Shown here piece after piece: positions 27,301-40,505 of a stretch of DNA of 64,000 bases. The translations under genes were made by a program, and so were the position numbers. Position 1 is the first letter of the stretch; every line of letters starts with the position of its first letter. The stretch comes from Leptodactylus fallax (Eukaryota > Chordata > Amphibia > Anura > Leptodactylidae), in contig CAMRHE010000013.1 of assembly GCA_947044405.1 (NCBI GenBank), positions 1,026,001 through 1,090,000 of the forward strand, read 5' to 3'. A model generated the notes under the pieces. It saw only the letters and a program-made list of their open reading frames with translations, was not told the DNA's origin and did no database searches.

Positions 27301-30300
27301 TTTCTGTTAGTACAATAAACCTCATTTCAATCCTGAAATATTACTGTGTCCATCAGTTATTAGATATATCAAATTGAAATGGCTGTTGGAAATGCCCAAA
27401 TATTTAGAACTAAAAATGATTAAGATTAATAGGGGTGCCCAAACTTTTTCATATGACTGTATATTTTGTTTGCAAATAGGGATTGCTTGAGCATGCACTT
27501 TAGTGGCAAATTTTAATTTTTGTGCAATTTTTGCCTGTAATAGGTTTGCTGCAAAGTTGCATGAAGGTGGTTGTACAGTATATATAAAATATTAAGTTGT
27601 GCTTTTATATGGTATGCTGTGCAATCTCAAAAGTTAGACTTTGGTATCACATCTACTTTTAAGAAATATATAAGGTTTAGGGGTGCACTTGCTTTTCACA
27701 GTGTGTAACCCCTACATTTTATAGGATGATCCTTTCCCCCCCCCTCCAACATTTCCAGCTTCAAAGCAGAATTTGGTTCCTTCCAGTTCTGATTTTATGA
27801 AAATATGTGCATGCAGGTGTAGGCCTTAGTGATATGAACGAACTCTGCACATACTGAACTACTATTTTTAGGAGGTCTGATGCATATAAACTTTGGTTTC
27901 CACTTTTAGCAACAAATATCAATTTTTTTTTGTAAAACGGAGAATCAAAATTGCATGAAGGCGACTGTTCGTATATAGTACCAAGTGGCATTCTGACAAC
28001 ACTGCAGGTGTCTTTCAGAAAATATATAGGTATAGGGGTTAGCATAATTTATCGTTGAAATTTAAATTTTATTTGACAATCTCAAAACTGAAAATTGCCC
28101 TGGCTATCAGAGGTGCAAAATATCTGGAAACCCCTGGCAGCGAAAGGGTTAAAGAAAGTATAGTAAGAGGTACATGTATCAGCTTTACAAGTTTGTGATA
28201 AAGTAGTATCAAGCTTTCTCAGCTCAGGAATTCGCTATAGCCCAAGATAAGCCCCAAACCCCTAGTGAGGATCTAAGAACAGGAGAACGTAGGCAAGATG
28301 GACTGCCTGCTTAATCCATCTAACAAATTTTTATGTAGTGTAGATTCTAGATATATGATAAAACAACACCTAACATCTAAACCGTGGTACTCTGGTTCCT
28401 TGGCAGTTTTAGTATTGGGACAGAGTGTTGACTTTTGGGATAAACCCTGGCAAAGAGAACTTTATCCTCCAAGATCTTTCTATAAGATCATACTCGCCTG
28501 TCCCTTGTGCTCCGAAGTCCTTCCGCCATGCCAAACGTCCCCCTCGGCACCCCCCACGGTGAGATCGAGGGTGCCTATATGTATTTTCTACAGCCTGGGG
28601 TCTGGACAGTGATCCCAGGCTGCTAGGAGCCCCCAGTACCTGGTGGATCCTACCAAGAAGGGAGGAAGTCAGCCTATGCGTCCTATGTGTGTATTGCAGT
28701 CTATAGTGCTGAACCAGCGATCAGTGTATCGCTGGTTCAGGTCCCATAGTGGGACATCACTAAAAAGTTTAAAAAAATTTTTTACAGCCATTTTTGGGTC
28801 ACAAACTTCGGGTCCCCATTGATTTCAATGGGGTTCGGGTTAAGTTCAAGTACCCAAACCGAATTTTTGGGCAAAGTTCGTCGGAACGCGTACTTCGATG
28901 GGTTCGCTCAACACTAGTAACGGCCACTATATAAAACTGAAGAGTCTGTCAGCAGGAAAATCAGTACCAAACTAAGTGACAGTACCTTGTAAAGCGACTT
29001 CCACATTTTCCAAAAAAGTAATTTTTATTCTGCATTGCAGCTCCCTTTTCATGAAAATCAGCGTTATTTGTATTCAGATTAGATGAAAAGGGCTTTAGGG
29101 GTGTCTCTTCTCCTGAAAGAGCTTCACACTCTGCTCTCGATAATGGCTCCTAATAAAGTGTGACAAAGTGGAAGACATCAAGCAGTGGGGGGCAGAGCTG
29201 AGCAGCAGTTAGGAGGAGTTGCCTACTTCTCAATTCACAATTACTATGGCATGCCAAATGTAGAAAAATAAGTATAAAAAAATGTTTATCCTTAAAAACA
29301 TCATGAAGATTATTTTGTCAGTGTGTTAGTAGATTAGTACATAGTGGACATGACAATTCACAGATCCTAGACATTTCAGTACCTTTGGACCTTCATGTAT
29401 GGGAGATCTAAGACTAAAGAATATATAATCAGCATCAAAAACCTAAAACAAGATCCATAGCCAAAAATTTTTTGGGCACACATTTATATCTATGCATGCA
29501 TGCCAATTAAATCACTTCAGGTTTACATCGGGTTAAATACAATTCAATCCCCTAGTGTACTGATATATATGGTATGACCGTGTGCTCAGCCAAACTGCAC
29601 AGCTCAATGCTAATCTCCAAACATTAGGTACGTATGTATATAGGATGTTGAACTCCAAAGCTCAATCATATCCAAATAGTCTTCACTCTCTGTGTATGGA
29701 GAAGTTATCTTCAGCAGGAGAAGACACACCCCTAAAGGCCTTTTTGGCTAATTTCACTGAACAACAAATTTTTACAAAAGTTTTACTTCCTTGAAAATTT
29801 CAGGCTATTATGATAAACCCATTCAAGCTAAGCAGAAATATAATTTTGGATACTTATACACAAATTTTGAGAAACATGAGATTAAGTGTTAGTGATTCTA
29901 AAGCATGTAAATGTTACTCATAGCATTAGTTCAAATGAACAAAAAGTGTTTTGCTGCTGATTTTCTTCTGTACTCAATGAGTGGTTAGAGACATTCTCCT
30001 TACTTCCAGTGGATAAAAATCAGTCCATGGTCATGTGATGAACACCCAGGTGCACAGCTCATTACCAGGCAGATGTCTGATTACTGTGCTGTGACTAAGG
30101 GCGGGTTCACACTTGCACCGGAGTCCGTCTGCCGTGATTCCGACCTAAATGTCGGAACACAAGATAGGGGCTGGATAGGGAAAGGTTTGTGATGCTTTGC
30201 TTAAAAACCCATTTACTTGAATGGGTTTTTAAAGCAATGCGCAGGTGTGCGCTTACATCCTCTGCGCCACAAACCTTTTTTTTCCCGCTGGAAACAAAGT

Positions 30301-33300
30301 CGGACATGCAGGACTGTCTCCGACGAAAAAAATCCGGCTTTGCGGCGCAGAGGGTGTAAGTGCACATCCGCGCATTGCTTTAAAAACACATTCAAGCGAA
30401 TGGGTTTTTAAGCAAAGCCTCGCAAACCTTTCCCTATCCAGTTTTCCGACATTTAGGTCGGATTCGCGGCGGTCGGACTGCCACCGCAAGTGTCAACCCA
30501 CCCTAATAAGTTGTACACCTGTGTATACATCAAATGACCATGGACTGATTTTTATCCACTGAAAGTAAGCAGAATGAATGACAGCAAGCAGAGATATAAA
30601 AAACTGAGGAATTGCTACATAAGGTATATTGGAAAATACAACTAGAAAAAACACATTTGTCTCAATATTGGTCTGAAAGTGGACAACCAGAATCACAGAA
30701 GTAGGTTCCTACTGTACTCTCAGAAAAAATTAAAACTTTATTAAACACAGTAAAAACCTAGGACAGATGTCAACTAAACATATAATATAGGAATATCATC
30801 TATTCCAAAGATAAAAAAATGGATTTCCCTATAAAAAGGCCCCCTAATACCTAACCCCCGATAGATAAGACTGCAATATATAAACTGATCAAAAAAACTA
30901 TACATCCAAATTATGAGATGAGTATCAAAAATAGGATTGTTTATACCATCTCTAAACACCATGTGAGCCAGGAAAATGGGGTACTGATAATTCTCTTCTC
31001 AGTAGATATACAGATATAAAGTAACATATTCTGGTGTATGGTGTAACCAAAAGCCAGTGAGTTAACAGCGCACAAGGAGGTGAAAAATGTAGTCCAAACA
31101 CAGATATATGGTATGGAGATATGTCGGCTCTCCCCAACTAGCTAGGGACAAACACACCCCACCCACTGCTGAAGTACACACTTGAACCATCCACTATATT
31201 AGCAGGTCAATACCTAGATATTAAATAAATAAAACATAGCAGGTCTGAACCTGCATAGTGTTCCATAGGCAAGTACATCTGCCAATGACCTAGGTGAGAC
31301 CAAGTATACATCTGCACTGTTCACTATATTAGCAGGTTAAAGCCTAGATCTTGTTTAAATAGGTAAAACACAGCGGATCTAAATCTGCATAGTGTTCCAG
31401 AAATAAGTACATTATCGGTAACCTAAATAAACTCAACGCGTTTCCCTTGCACTCAATATCCGCAAGTTCATCAGGAATAGATATACAATATGAACGAGGA
31501 ATAACGCAGTAACAACCGCAGTTCCCGGAGCCCTGATGGTGGGCTCCGGTACTTAGAATAGCTGACGCTGAATGCTGGCACAACAGACACATAGGTCTGT
31601 GCACTCCTACATAACCCAGCCCACTGCCGCACCCCCCACCGGAGAGGACCAATCAGCGTCCAAGTCCACGTCTCCAGCTGATCACGTGATCACGATACAT
31701 TGGGCGGGGTTTCAATCGTAAACCGATATATCCATGGTTGTAGAAAACCAGTACACACTGACACAGGTAAGTATAATGTACATAAAATCTAAAGCCAAAC
31801 GGTGAGCAAGGTGAACTGTAGATGATCATATCAGTTGCGATCCCCAAGTTGTTCCAAAAAGAATGGAACTGGTGACAGTGGGATGCCCGTCATCCAGAGC
31901 CTTAGTTGCATGCATTAAAGCAAGAAATATGGTATCACGAAAATAGTGTCAATGGCATGATCGGGATAAATCTTAAGGGTAAAACATAGATCATGCAGAT
32001 ATGTAATAAGTCAACGCCCCTATCCCAAAAAAATAAATAAAAAAATTCTACATATCTAACCTAATATGCATACCTATCAGCAGGGCCGGCGTTAGGGGGG
32101 GGGGCGGGGGGGCAAACTGGGCAATTGCCCAGGGCCCTGTCCTCAAAGGGGCCCCCGGGATCCGGAACCTGATGACTCCGGATCCCGGAGTCAAGCCCGG
32201 AGGGCCCCTTTCCGTGGTGAGTAAAAATAACAAACATTTTTACTCACCTGTCCTTGTGTCCGACGTCATCTTCTGGCGTTCCGGACATCACCGCTGAGGC
32301 CAGGCCTCAGCGATCACGTGGGGGCGTGCTGACAGCTTGCCGCAGGTAATCGCTGAGGCCGAATCACAGGCCTCAGCGGTGACTTCCACAACGTGTGACA
32401 TCAGCCGCAGAGAAGAAGCCGGCGCCAGCGGGGATAACGGAGCAACGCGAGGAGGCCCAGAAGAGGTAAGGCAAGGTGAGTATAACTGATTATTTTCTCT
32501 CACCTCCCCCCGGGCCTTCGATTATTATACTCTGGGGTCTGAAGAAATAATAGCACTGTAGGACCCCTGTGGAGCATTATACTGGGGGGCCCCTCTGGAT
32601 AGCATGTTATATTCTGTGGGGCCTCTGTGGAAAATTATAATGGGGGGGGGGGGGGGGCTCTGGAGATAATGTTATATTATGTGGGGCCATTTTGGAGCAT
32701 TATGCTCTCCAGAGGGGCCCCCCAGTATAATGCTCCACAGTGGCCCCACACAGTATAATATGCTCTCCAGAGGGGCCCCCCAGTATAATGCTCCAAAGTG
32801 GCCCCACAGAATATAACATGCTCTCCAGAGCCCCCCCCCCACTTTATAAATACTCAAAAGAGGCCCCACAGAATATAACATGTTCTCCAGAGGGCCCCCT
32901 CCCCAGTATAATGCTCCACAGTGGCCCCACACAGTATAATATGCTCTCCAGAGCCCCCCCTCCCAGTATAATGCTCCACGGTTTCCCCACACAGTATAAT
33001 ATGCTCTCCAGAGGGGCCCCCCAGTATATTATACTGTGCGGGGCCCACTGTGGAGCATTATACTGGGGGGGGGTGGGGCTCTGGAGAGCATGTAATACTG
33101 TTTTGGGCCACTGTGGAGCATTATACTGGGGGGGGGGCTCTGGAGAGCATATTATACTGTTTTGGGCCGCTGTGGAGTATTATACTGGGGAAACCTTTCT
33201 GGGCAGTATATTATACTGTGTGGAGGCCATTTCTGGAGCATGTTATTCTGAGTGGGGTCACTGTGGAGCATTATTCTGGGGGGGCCATCAGCAGAGCATA

Positions 33301-36300
33301 TTATATTGCGTGGCGCCATTGTGGGGCATTATTCGGGGGGGACTAATGAGCATTATACTAGGGGCCCCTCTGGGGAGCATATTATACTGCGTGGGGCCTA
33401 CTGTGGAACATTATACTGGGGGGACGCTGTGGGGAGCATAATATATTGCGTGGGGCCACTGTGGAGCAAAATACTGGAGGGGGCACACTGGAGCATTATA
33501 CTAGCAGGGGCCCTCTGGGGAGCATATTATACTATGGGCCACTGTGGAGCAAAATACTGGGGGAAGGGACAGTGTGGGGAGCCTGTTATATTGTGTGGGG
33601 CCACTGTGGAGTGTATTATATTTTGTGGAGCTTTTTGGAAGCATTTGATACTCTGTGGGGCCATTGTAGAGCATTATACTGGGGGGGGACTGTGGGGAAC
33701 ATATTATACTGTGGGGGACCACTGTGGAGCATTATACTGGGGGAACCCCTCTGGGGAGTATATTATACTGTGTGGAGGTCATTATGGAGCATGTTATACT
33801 GTGTTAGGCCACTGGAGAGGCATTGTGGGGTGCATATTATACTGTATGGAGCATATTATATTGTGTGGGGCTGCTGGGGAGTATATTGTACTGTCTGGGG
33901 CCACTAAGAGGTAGTATACTGTGTGGGCCACTGTGGAGTATACCATGTGGAACCACAATGGGGGGGCTCAGGGGAGCATTTTATACTGTGTGGGGTCACT
34001 GTGGAGCATTATATACCATGTGGAGCATTATACTGTGGGGGGGGGGGCTCAATTCCTGCTGGCAGCCCTGTGTGCTATGTCTGCATCACAGCTCCTTCAC
34101 TATAATCTTGCACATACGTGTAGTGCCCCATGGCCATGTCATTCCCCATACAGTACTGTGCATGAACTGGCCATGGAGTTATTGGGGCCTGCACAGTACT
34201 ATAGGGGCTGACTATACTGGCAACATACTCAGTAACACAAGATAGTGAGCACATATGCAAGACTTCAGTGAAGGAGCCGTGGTGTAGGCTATTAGCAGGA
34301 AGCTGTTGGTTGGGGCCCCAGAACAAGATCCTCTGGTGGGCCTAAGGCCCTTCAGTCCGACACTGTATAACGGAGAACTATTATATATAAGGGTGGGTTA
34401 CTATATATAATTGGGAAACTTAAGTATGAGAGGGCTATTATAAGGGGGAACTATTATATATAAGGCATCCATTACAAGGGGGGAGCTATTTATAAGAGAG
34501 GAACTTTTTATAAGGGGGATATAATTGTTAAGTGGGCTTATTTATAAAGGGGGCTATTAGTGATAATGGGGACTATTATTTATAAGGGTAACTATTATTT
34601 ATGATAGGGCTATTATTTATAAGGAAGCAGTATTATTTTACGGGGTGTCTGTTACTGAAAAGGGGGAATATTACTGATACAGGGCACTATTTATCATTTA
34701 TAAGGGAGCTATTACTGATAATGTGTAATATTATTTATAAGCAGTGGCTATTATTTATAACATTTATTTCTGGGTGCAGAAATCTATTAGGTGGTACAAA
34801 GGTGTTCATTTGAATTGTGTCCATTGTGTCCATTGAATTGCTGTCCATTGTTCACAGGCCTCACTAAAAACGATGCGTTCCTCCCACCACCCCAAAAAGA
34901 TATTCGCATAGGTCAGTGCGGCGGGGCTCCCCATAGCGGTGCCCTGCCGCTGGTGGTAGAAACGCCTGTTAAAAAGAAGAGTTATGTGTAAGAACAAACT
35001 CCAATAACAAAGGCACTCTGAGCTGTAAACTCTGTCCCACAGATCCCAAAAGTGGACAACCCCTTTAGTTTTGGAGAGATCTGAGAAGAATCTATTTCTC
35101 CTAATCCAAGGAGATTCTAGTTTAACTAAGGGCTGCAACTTGTACTTTTAAAGGTGCTAGTTCTAATCTTTACATTTCCTCCAGGCAGGAGGAATAGATA
35201 AGATCTGAAATATCTGGCATATTTAAAAAGGTATGTAGGTTAGTTCCCAGAAATCTGGCAAAGGTTTGGCAGATAAGGAAATAAATATCTAAAGTTACCC
35301 TTTTCTTACTTGCCAAGAGGGTAGTAATTACCCAGTCAGAAAGCCCCCTTCTGCATAGAATCCTGCTCTCTAATTCAAGTCTGTCAATTTGAGCCTCTGG
35401 ATATGTGGGTGAAAAAAAAATTGGACCCGGATGTAAAAAGTCCTTTTTCAGAGGAAGAGTTAGGCCAACCAGGAGTCAACAAAGTTACTGACGCTTCTCT
35501 GATTTTGTAAGACTCAGAATTAGGCACTGTGGGGGGGGAGAAACCCTGTCTCCCCACTCCAGACTTGGCTCAGATCATCCACTGGATGATTCTGGGGATT
35601 CAGTTTTTAAAAAAAACAAAAAAAAAAAAACCCTGCAGTGACTTTGGTTTTGAGGCAAAGATCTATTGTTGGCATGCCCCTTTTCTCAAGCTACCCTGTT
35701 TCTCCAAAAATAATCCCTACCCTCGAAAATAAGCCCTAGCTTGATTTTGCAGGGTTTTTAGCGTAGAATTGAAATATAAGCCCTAGTTACAGTTAGAGGC
35801 TCCAATGCTAGGTTATGTCATGTGACATCATGGACACAAAGAATAGGCATACCGTAGTTCCCAACCGTCCTGGACAAGTGCCACGCTACCTCACGGCAGG
35901 GCAAAATCCGCTCACCCTCTCCAGAGTCCCGCTTCCCAGTTGCCACTGTACTGTGGGATGGGCTACCTACATGGTCAGAAGTTAGGTGCCTCCCCTGCTC
36001 AATCCCACATATGCAGCCACTACACTACAGCAACCTACTCCTTAGCGTAAAGGAGAGGAGAGAGGGCATGGTGCCACTGCCAAAGTGAAGAGTGTGTCAG
36101 TAGGTTTGTTTAAGACCCACTGACTCTGCACCATCATTTGTGATGGTGCCTGAAAAATAAGACCTACCTCAAAAATAAGCCCTAGCCCTTTTTTGGAGAT
36201 AAAATATAAGACCCAGTCTTATTTTCAGAGAAACATGGGTATCTTTAGGAAATCCGTTGTGTTCAGACACCAATCCCCTTACTCTTATCCTGCTCAAGAA

Positions 36301-39300
36301 ATGCGCCTACTGCAAATAGGCTGTTTAGGATGTTCTCTTCCCATTGAAAAATGAGATGCGTTGGACTAGAGGGAAGCACATTTAGTGCACCCACTGACAG
36401 TTGAGGTATGCAACTACTGTCATATTGTTCAACAGCTCCCCAGCCCCATAGACTTGCATCTGTGATAAGGAAAACATGTCTTTACCGACCAAGGAACCCC
36501 TGACAAATTCTCTAGATTCACCCACCAATGGGAAATTCTTGCCTGAGACAGAAGGATGGATCTTTTGTTGAAAAAGTGAAAACTGGGAGCCATCCCAGGA
36601 AGGTTAGCACTCTGCAGGGGCCTGGAATGAAGAAAAGCCCACTTCACTGCTGGAATAGCTGATGTCAAGCTTAGAAATGACATTGCCTCTCTAATGGTAT
36701 ATAGAGGAAAAATGAATAGGTCTGAAGTTCTGTTTATCAGAGTCTGGGCTTTTTCTAGTGGGAGAAAACACTTCTGGCAGGAAGAACCTAGTTGAATCCC
36801 TAGGAAGGGCTTTATCCAAGATAGGTCCATGTATGACTTACCAGCTTTAGTGAATCTAGGGTGGAAAAAATAAAATATGCCAAAGTTTGTGACGGCTCAG
36901 TTGCAACTGGAAGGAAAAAAAAAGTCACCAGAAAAATAATCTAGATATGGTACAATTAAACTTTTGTCTTACAAATATTGCAAATGGCAGAGCCCTGTAC
37001 TTAAAGGGGGTTTTCCGGTCAAACTTTTTTTTTTTTTTTTTTTAAAAGGTCAGTTAGTGGTATTAATAGGTTAATAAGTGCATCCAAATACCTTTAGCAG
37101 TGTTGTGAGTGATTTCTGGGTTTCTCTTGTCAATCTTTGCATCCTCTACATTTGTTTACATGGGTAGCTTCCTGTTTTTTTTCCCTACAACTTCTATGAT
37201 GCATTGCACTTCACTAAGAGCTGACTCACGACCTTCTCTCACTTCCTCACACCCCTTCCATTTCCCTAGCTAGCTCACCCACTATTAGCCCTTCCCCAAC
37301 AAACCCCACCCCCATCATACTTACCTGTCTTCCTGTCTGAATCTTCTGGGAATGGGAGATCACTCCCTTTTGTGAGGCCGGCCGCTCTATTGCTCAGGAG
37401 GCCAGTAGAAGTCAAGAGGAGGAGGAGCCAACCCCCAGAAGGAAGTGATGTTCCGTGCCCAGAAGATCTGGACAGGAAGACAGGCAAGCATGATGGGTGG
37501 GGTGGGGGGGTGGAGGTTAGTATTGGTGCTGCTCAGTTTCTGGAAACGGAATGTCACTGGAAAATCTGAAAACGTGCCTGGGGCGGTCCAGCGATCTAGG
37601 TAAATATATATGTTTTGTAAAGTAAGCAAGTTAGAAGGTAGGTGTGGGGGGGTTAGGGTTTTTAGTGTAGAAATAATTTTATACGGACAACCACATTGAG
37701 GTAGAGTAACTTTCTGCCAACTCTCCATTTTGAATCTCTTGAATAGGAGAAAAAAAAGTGTTCAGTTTTCTCAGGTTTATTATAACCTGAAAAAGCAGAG
37801 TTTAGGTTTTCCTCTCACTGGTGTAAAAACTCGTCTCACCTCTTCCTTGGGAACCAGAACTACAACCTTTTTGCGAATCAGGGACAAAATCTGATATTTT
37901 TTTTAATCTCAGGACCACAGGGAGTGCGTAATCAACATCTGGAGGACCTCTAACTTGAATCCCTTTTTATGCCACCCCTTATGAAAGTCCCCCATTCCCC
38001 CCAGTCTGAGAAGAAGACAGCCTTCCTTGACAGGGGGCCTGGCATCACCTGCTGACTAGGACAGGATCTATCCTGTTGAAATAAGGCCTTTTCTTTCCTA
38101 CAAAAAGACAACTTCTTGCCTCCCTGACTCCCATCCCAGGAACTATTGTTTGGAGGACCTTTTTGGGAAAAAAAAAAAAAAAAAAAAAGACTGGAAAACA
38201 CAGACTTTCCAAAATCTCATCTAGTTTATGCCAAAACAGAAGATTACCTGTACATCCTTTATCTCTTTTCCAATTGTTAAGCCATAAAGTTTTTCTAGCT
38301 GAATTGGACATGACCGCACATCTAGCCGCTAATCTAGTGGCATCAGCAAAAGTCTGCTAAAAAGTTAGTGGCCTTAATGAAAGAGTGAAGAGAGGATCTG
38401 TTCTCTCAGAAAGTCAGCTTTTAAGTGGATTTCCAACCAATTTAGCCAAACCCTAAGAACAGGCCACACAGGTAGCTGCAATATTATGTGGAAGACTACT
38501 AGTTTATGCTTACCACGTTTTAAAGGTAGGTATCTAAGAGCCCCCTTTCAAACCACTTTTGCGAGTGGTGCATCTACCCCAGGAGCTTTATCCCAACAGT
38601 CTGTCTAATTTCCACTAAATTGGAAGAAGGCACAACATTTCCTACCAGGAAATTTCCACTCCTTATTAAGGCTTTGATATGCTAATGTACCTGGAAAAAC
38701 CTAGCTTTTTTAGTGTCTAGACCTTTACACATTTGATCAGATATGGACTTCTGTTGCTCCCACAGCTTTTAACAGTAGCTCTCTCTTCAGAAGAGACAAA
38801 CTTGAACAGAAAAATCTTCAATAAATGAATCTGATCCTGAGCCCCATTCTCCCTCCTCCTGAGCTTCCTCCAACTCTTCCAGGATACTACAAGTTTGAGA
38901 GGCAGATTACTGTGGTGGAAAAATATCAGAAAAAGGCTTGAGAAACAATAATTGTGCCTATCGCTTTAAGAATATATTCCAGTATTTTTATAAAAGCTGT
39001 GTGAAAGTGTTACTTAGCCCAGATGGCTTTTAGGCATTAGAATGTACTATTGTTTAAAGCTCTTCTCACGCTACATAGACAAGGTTATTAGATAAGAGGG
39101 TCCAGTTATACATCTTGCCTCCCCTATACTCCCTTTGTGTGGGAACAAATGTACTGTATGGGATAAGAGCTAGGTTTCAGTAAAGATATTTTAATGAAAC
39201 ATTTCAAGGTCTACTGACAACGAAGAGCCTATGTGGTCAGATGCTCATTATGCATCTAAGATGGTGGATACCGGATGTCCATGGGATTCTTATGTGCTAG

Positions 39301-39642
39301 CCACGTGCTAGTCATGCAGAACTTTGGACCAATTGTATTGTATGTTTTATATGATGTATTCTGTGATGTGTAAGCTGGCATAAAGCCATTATTTTCCTTT
39401 ATAATCCTGTGCACTGCCTCAATAAAGAGAATCTCAGAGAATCAACTGCCTCCGTATTGATTCCCCAAGCACGATTTAATTAATTTGGACATCTCCTGAT
39501 GACATGATCTACTCAGCTGAGCCTCCTGTGAGGATAAACCTCTAACTAAAGAGGATACTTCCGCCATAACCATTTGCTTAATATTTTCCATAAATGAGGA
39601 GGACTCCTTGGACAGGACCTGTATAACATATGAAGAGGACAG

Positions 39643-39680
<38 letters not shown>

Positions 39681-40456
39681 TTCCCCCGATTTCTTACTTT
39701 GGATCCCTACAAAACATAACCCCTTATTCAAATTTGTAAATAAGTAGCAACCCATCCTCTCCAGAGGTTATTACAGACTGCAAGCCTAGGGGGCTCTGGT
39801 GGGTCAGCCCAGCTTTCTCTTGCTTCTGACAGGCTTCCAGTCCTGAGTCAGAAGTGTATCGAAAGCAGAGATGCAGAGTATGCTGCAATGATCCTTCGGG
39901 CTGGCTGTCCTCCGGTAGGCGATTTATAATGAGCCACGCCTGAACCCTCGTTAATGATGGCCCAGTCAGTGAGCCACCATCCAAAAAGTCATCGTGCCAG
40001 AAGTGACACACCAGCAAGTCCAGGCTGGAAGAAGTCAGCCCAAGTCACCGGCTAGTGATCACCACCCACCAGGAGAAACTGTCTAGCACCAATACAAACA
40101 TCAGAGACTCCAGAGAAAGACCCCTCTGGTACACCTGCCTGACCTCACCACAGCAGATGCATGGAGGAGCTGCATAAAACCAATTAGGAGCAGGCTTTCA
40201 AGATACAGGCTGCACGGAACCGTGACTTGTGCCTCTCATAGGAGAGGGCAGTGAGTTGTATCAGGCTGCATTTCCCCGGCCCTGTGTGGACAAAGTTTCC
40301 CACTCCCATTCCATTTTGGGACAGGAAATCTAACTGAGGTGTGAACAAAATTTATGTCTTTCCAGATATCCTGTTTCCAGAAAGATAGTTTAAAAAGTGG
40401 ATTAGTATGTATATGTATGCATGTATGTATGTATGTATGTATGTATGTATGTATGT

Positions 40457-40505
<49 letters not shown>

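Larger units (their letters stand above)
25814..27459 (+). mobile_element. Intact Tc1-like transposon (family B)
   Basis: The ends CAGTCATATGAAAAAGTTTG are perfect inverted repeats and extend for about 210 bp with only a handful of mismatches. TA duplications lie at 25812-25813 and 27460-27461. A single uninterrupted transposase ORF fills the centre. Length 1646 bp. Nothing has inserted into it. Transposase, repeats and target duplications are all present, so it is the only structurally complete DNA transposon here. Confidence 0.96.
20346..28148. mobile_element. Possible composite TTAA element split by younger insertions
   Basis: TTAA at 20342-20345 followed by ACCTTTCACCGCCA, and the complement of CCCTTTCGCTGCCA before TTAA at 28149-28152, could be the two ends of one repeat. 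Its interior would be interrupted by the Tc1 copy, the LINE and the intact Tc1 element. Residual own sequence would be 20346-20900 and 27470-28148. The pairing of the two ends is inference. Confidence 0.3.
31140..32040 (-). repeat. pLTR-like region of a second Penelope-type element
   Basis: Contains a clear hammerhead-like motif (31431-31478, minus), a ~130-bp tandem duplication (31185-31430; cactatattagcaggt repeated) and a GC-rich block with CACGTG and gggcggggt near 31680-31715. A Penelope reverse transcriptase fragment on the same strand lies at 34806-35138, so this may be its 3' terminal region, separated by the element at 32081-34365. Confidence 0.55.
35142..39720 (-). mobile_element. 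DIRS-like retroelement, decayed and split by insertions
   Basis: Read on the minus strand from right to left: a gag-like region (38400-37950; [17 protein letters not shown]), the reverse transcriptase start (near 37900; VVVLVPKEE), RT/RNase H (36850-36240) and a tyrosine-recombinase-like end (35500-35150; [20 protein letters not shown]). This order is that of DIRS elements, which use a tyrosine recombinase instead of an integrase. Inserted into it are a TA-flanked MITE (35694-36239), a TTAA-type repeat (from 37005) and a possible solo LTR (38911-39471). All frames are broken. Confidence 0.7.

Noticed and set aside
30107..30562. Several overlapping ~60-105-codon frames
   Set aside because: They lie in the palindromic Harbinger-like MITE, which gives mirrored frames on both strands.
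32740..33914. Long open frames rich in Gly, Ile, Leu and Tyr
   Set aside because: Repeat translations of the ~60-bp minisatellite, present in several frames and both orientations.
35529..35732. Possible short protein near a poly-A run
   Set aside because: Plus-strand frame over decayed DIRS and MITE sequence, no supporting features.
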